The notes below the pieces were generated by a model. The model was given only the letters and a program-made list of their open reading frames with translations. It was not told the origin of the DNA and searched no databases. Of a DNA stretch of 64,000 nt, positions 61,499-64,000 are shown in pieces. This DNA is from Bacteroidota bacterium (GTDB lineage Bacteria; Bacteroidota; Bacteroidia; AKYH767-A; OLB10), in assembly GCA_016714535.1 (NCBI GenBank), contig JADKDR010000016.1:62001-126000 (forward strand), in the 5' to 3' direction. A program made the translations under genes and the position numbers. The first letter of the stretch is position 1, and each line of letters begins with the position of its first letter.

Positions 61499-62122
61499 TT
61501 GAATAAAATTTCGGTATATATAGTTGATGACCATCAGATGCTGATAGATGGTATACGGTCATTGTTACAAAACGAAGCAAACATTGAAGTAATTGGAAGC
61601 AATTCATCTCCGCTAGCTGCATTAGAAGAAATTAAGAAACTTGAACCACAGCTTGTATTAACAGATATGCAGATGCCCGATATAAACGGGGCATCTTTGA
61701 TACAAGCAATACTGAAAGAAAAACCTCAAATTAAATTTCTTGCGCTAAGTATGGCGGGCGATAAACATTCGATTCTTGAAATGATAAATGCCGGTGCTTT
61801 AGGATATGTGCTAAAAAATACGGGCAAGGCGGAGTTAGTGCACGCTATAGATACCCTTGTAAATGGAGGAAAGTATTACAGTTCAGATGTGGTAACCGCT
61901 CTTGCCGAAAGTCATAATCAGAGCAACACCATCAACTTAACGGCTCGCGAAGTTGAAATTGTAAAGTTGATAGCCGCTCAAAAAACAAATGCCCAGATAG
62001 GAGAGGTGCTTTTTATAAGCGAAAAAACTGTAGAAACGCATCGAAAGAATATCTTACGAAAAACTGAAACCAAAGGTGTTTTAGCATTGGTAAACTGGGC
62101 AAGAGAAAAGGGCATTCTCTAA
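61499..62122 (+). CDS. NarL/FixJ-family response regulator
   Basis: 207 residues from a TTG start; the first in-frame ATG (MLIDGIRSLL) would remove the acidic pocket, and no earlier ATG exists after the promoter. The receiver domain (1-120) has the acidic pair in VDDHQ, the phospho-acceptor aspartate in LVLTDMQMPDING (about 56) and the lysine in VLKNTGKAEL. The C-terminal LuxR-type helix-turn-helix (about 143-205) has LTAREVEIVKLIAAQKTNAQIGEVL and ISEKTVETHRKNILRK. A cognate histidine kinase is not in the window, so its signal and targets are unknown. Confidence 0.92.
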   Translation: MNKISVYIVDDHQMLIDGIRSLLQNEANIEVIGSNSSPLAALEEIKKLEPQLVLTDMQMPDINGASLIQAILKEKPQIKFLALSMAGDKHSILEMINAGALGYVLKNTGKAELVHAIDTLVNGGKYYSSDVVTALAESHNQSNTINLTAREVEIVKLIAAQKTNAQIGEVLFISEKTVETHRKNILRKTETKGVLALVNWAREKGIL

Positions 62123-62267
62123 TCTGATAAAACGACATACACACTAGTGGGTATATAAAATTACTCCTCACAGGGTATTTCAGGCATGCAGAAATGCATG
62201 TAATTTTGACCATGATTTAAGCGTGTTACTTTTCATGTGTATTTAAAAAATTACCAAAAAAAATAAA

Positions 62268-62786
62268 ATGATGAAGCAAAAGATTTTACTAATGATGATG
62301 TTGGTCATGGGATATGGCCTGACATCCAAAGGAGCCAATGTAAATTGGACAAATGCATCTGGCGGCAGTTGGAGTGTAGGAGCCAACTGGAGCAACGGCA
62401 GCGGCCCGGGCGCGGGAGACACTGCTGTAATTACTCTGGCCGGAACGTATACTGTTACAGTAGATATGAATATTACTTGTCAGAAAATGCTGATTGGTGG
62501 TGCAAGTGGCTTACAGACGTTTAGTGTTGCAAATTATTATACCATTGCTATGAGTAAGGGTATGCAGGTCAATGCTCGGGGAGTATTGGATTTGCAGTAT
62601 GCTACCATAAATTGCAATCAGCCTATTGTAAATGCAAACCGTATAAAACTGCGATATAATAATGTTATAAATGCCCCGGTAAATAATAGTGATACTTTAG
62701 AAGTAGCGCATTCTACTAATACAATAAGTCAAAACTATACCTCGCCTGTCGGCTCGGTTTTGTATTTTCATCATCTGATTATATAG
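62268..62786 (+). CDS. Repeat-rich surface adhesin, N-terminal part before frameshift
   Basis: Signal peptide MMKQKILLMMMLVMGYGLTSKGA, then VNWTNASGGSWSVGANWSNGSGPGAGDTAVI, an opening common to secreted beta-helix adhesins of Bacteroidota. After it come short N/T/V-rich beta strands and the first RIKLRYNNVINAPVNNSDTLEVAH unit. The frame breaks at the T4 run 62765-62768; with five T it reads SVLYFSSSDYIAGLTIANGFTNNG and goes on to the window end. The final dozen residues of this frame are out of register. Confidence 0.8.
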   Translation: MMKQKILLMMMLVMGYGLTSKGANVNWTNASGGSWSVGANWSNGSGPGAGDTAVITLAGTYTVTVDMNITCQKMLIGGASGLQTFSVANYYTIAMSKGMQVNARGVLDLQYATINCNQPIVNANRIKLRYNNVINAPVNNSDTLEVAHSTNTISQNYTSPVGSVLYFHHLII

Positions 62787-64000
62787 CAGGACTTACCATT
62801 GCCAATGGGTTTACAAATAATGGCAGTATTGTGTTTAATTCGGTGAGTGGCTATGCTGCTTCGCTTACTATCACAGCAGGTACTATTACCAATACCTCAA
62901 CTGGTGTTATAAAATCTACTGGCATCTATGCATCGTTAACTATTCAAAGTAATGTGATTAATAACGGTACTGTTACTATTGAGCATGATTTGCGGTTTAG
63001 CGCTACCGGCAATTCATTTGTAAATAATAATAGTGGTACCATCACCGCAACTAACAATGCCGTTTTATATTTTGATTATGACACGGCTATCGTAAATGGT
63101 GGTACCGTTACCATTAACGCTGGGTCTTCTATCAATTGTAATGGTGGTGTATTCAAGTGGGAAGGGGGCACATACCCCTCAACAGGAAATATGCGTTTCA
63201 CCAGTACTATTGTCTGGTTTAATACAGCCACAATTCCTGGTAGGTATAAGGAGTTTTCATATTCCACCATTAATAGCATACAGAATCCTGTAACTAATAA
63301 CAGGAGAATGCGTTTTGATTATAGTAACATCATCAATGCCCCAATTTTCAATACGGATACGATTTCGATTTCGCATTATGGTAATCAAATGAATGGCGCC
63401 CTTACTACATCAGCATCTTCTAAAATTGTTTTCGATTGTCAGAGTTATACTGGAGGATTAACAGTGTCGCGCGGATTTACAAATAATGGCAAAATTTATT
63501 TTAACTCAATTACCGGTTACGGGGCGTCTTTAAGCTTGGATAGTAATATTGTAATTAACGCGGCCGGTGGCGAAATAATAGTTGAGAATGCATTTGCCTT
63601 GCCGTATCAGATTTATGCCGCAGTAAATAATATTGGAAACATAAACATTAAGAGTGGAAGCACCCTTACCATACAGCGAACAGATACCTCAAGCAATACA
63701 GGTACCATCAGCGTTGCAACAAATTCTTCGCTCACTTATAACCCGGGAGGCCTTAAAATGAATGGTGGAAGTATTAGCGGTGCAGGCAAATTGATTTTTA
63801 CAAACGCAGAGTATAAAGAAAATCTTACCACTATTCCTGCTATCATCACCGAATTTAACTCGGCTGTGCTTTCTACCAATCAGGCTTTCATAAATAATAC
63901 AGCAGCACTTTATTTTAATTATAACAATGTGGTTACTGCTAATGTGCGCAATAAATCTACCGGAATAATTTATGTGCAACATTATGGAAACGTTGATAAT
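62771..64000 (+). CDS. Repeat-rich surface adhesin, continuing past the window end
   Basis: Open frame of 410 codons with no stop from 62771 to the last base, missed if a start codon or stop is required. It is an N/T/G-rich parallel-beta-helix-like sequence. AGLTIANGFTNNGSIVFNSVSGY (62786 on) is repeated as GGLTVSRGFTNNGKIYFNSITGY (63452 on), 666 bp apart. The Y-x-N-[IV]-[IV] motif (NVINAP / NIINAP / NVVTAN) comes back at about 62655, 63320 and 63920. The C terminus, probably a T9SS sorting domain, lies outside. Likely a secreted or surface adhesin. Confidence 0.75.

Overview
The window is a piece of a Bacteroidota chromosome, probably an environmental Chitinophagales/Sphingobacteriales-type lineage. 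It is AT-rich and carries many secreted proteins with type IX secretion (T9SS) C-terminal sorting domains and SprB-type repeats. Promoters fit the phylum-specific TTTG / TAnnTTTG consensus. Local gene orders (tig-clpP, mutY next to HU, DUF2851-pspC) and families (DUF4173, DUF1343/NamZ, PHP-type second DnaE) are typical of the phylum. Genus-level placement cannot be made from the sequence alone.

Layout. 0-3.4 kb: tandem T9SS paralogs with palindromic REP-like repeats and a DUF559 nuclease gene between two perfect 26-bp inverted repeats. 3.5-6.6 kb: a second, translesion-type DNA polymerase III alpha subunit, with a 12+12 palindrome over its start. 6.6-11 kb: intergenic hairpin repeats, a stress-like group (DUF2383, cupin, AraC regulator) and a sterol-desaturase-family membrane enzyme. 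10.8-12.3 kb: DUF2851-pspC. 12.4-20.5 kb: a co-directional run of membrane proteins around a small winged-helix regulator, including a DUF4173-leucine-rich-repeat fusion, DUF1361, a B12-binding-type radical SAM enzyme and a diacylglycerol/undecaprenol kinase. 20.8-34.7 kb: large T9SS cargo proteins (VPS10/BNR propellers, PKD, SprB), a SPOR protein, a DivIC-like protein and an OmpA-family protein. 34.8-39.7 kb: housekeeping (YqeY, MutY, HU, M17 aminopeptidase, NamZ-like). 40.3-52.7 kb: a TonB-dependent receptor, a lipoprotein-type T9SS propeller and a 2341-residue SprB-repeat giant. 52.8-59.8 kb: core genes trmB, HU-SPOR, kdsB, nfu, lhgO, tRNA-Leu, tig and clpP. 60-64 kb: an exported protein, a response regulator and a repeat-rich adhesin cut by the window end.

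Six genes (DUF559, DUF2851, OmpA-family, TonB receptor, trigger factor, terminal adhesin) are each broken by a one-base change in a homopolymer, and restoring one base rebuilds a normal family sequence. This pattern, including a hit in trigger factor, points to assembly or sequencing error more than to gene decay. I list the two halves of each separately and describe the repaired protein.

The most interesting signals are: the inverted-repeat-bounded DUF559 unit beside related palindromes that also sit in frame inside neighbouring coding sequences; the shared ACTTTG-N5-CAAAGTACTTT site on both sides of the winged-helix regulator gene; the strict five-repeat superperiod (1134 bp, twice exactly) in the giant SprB protein; and a stand-alone version of the N-terminal module of sortilin-type T9SS proteins.
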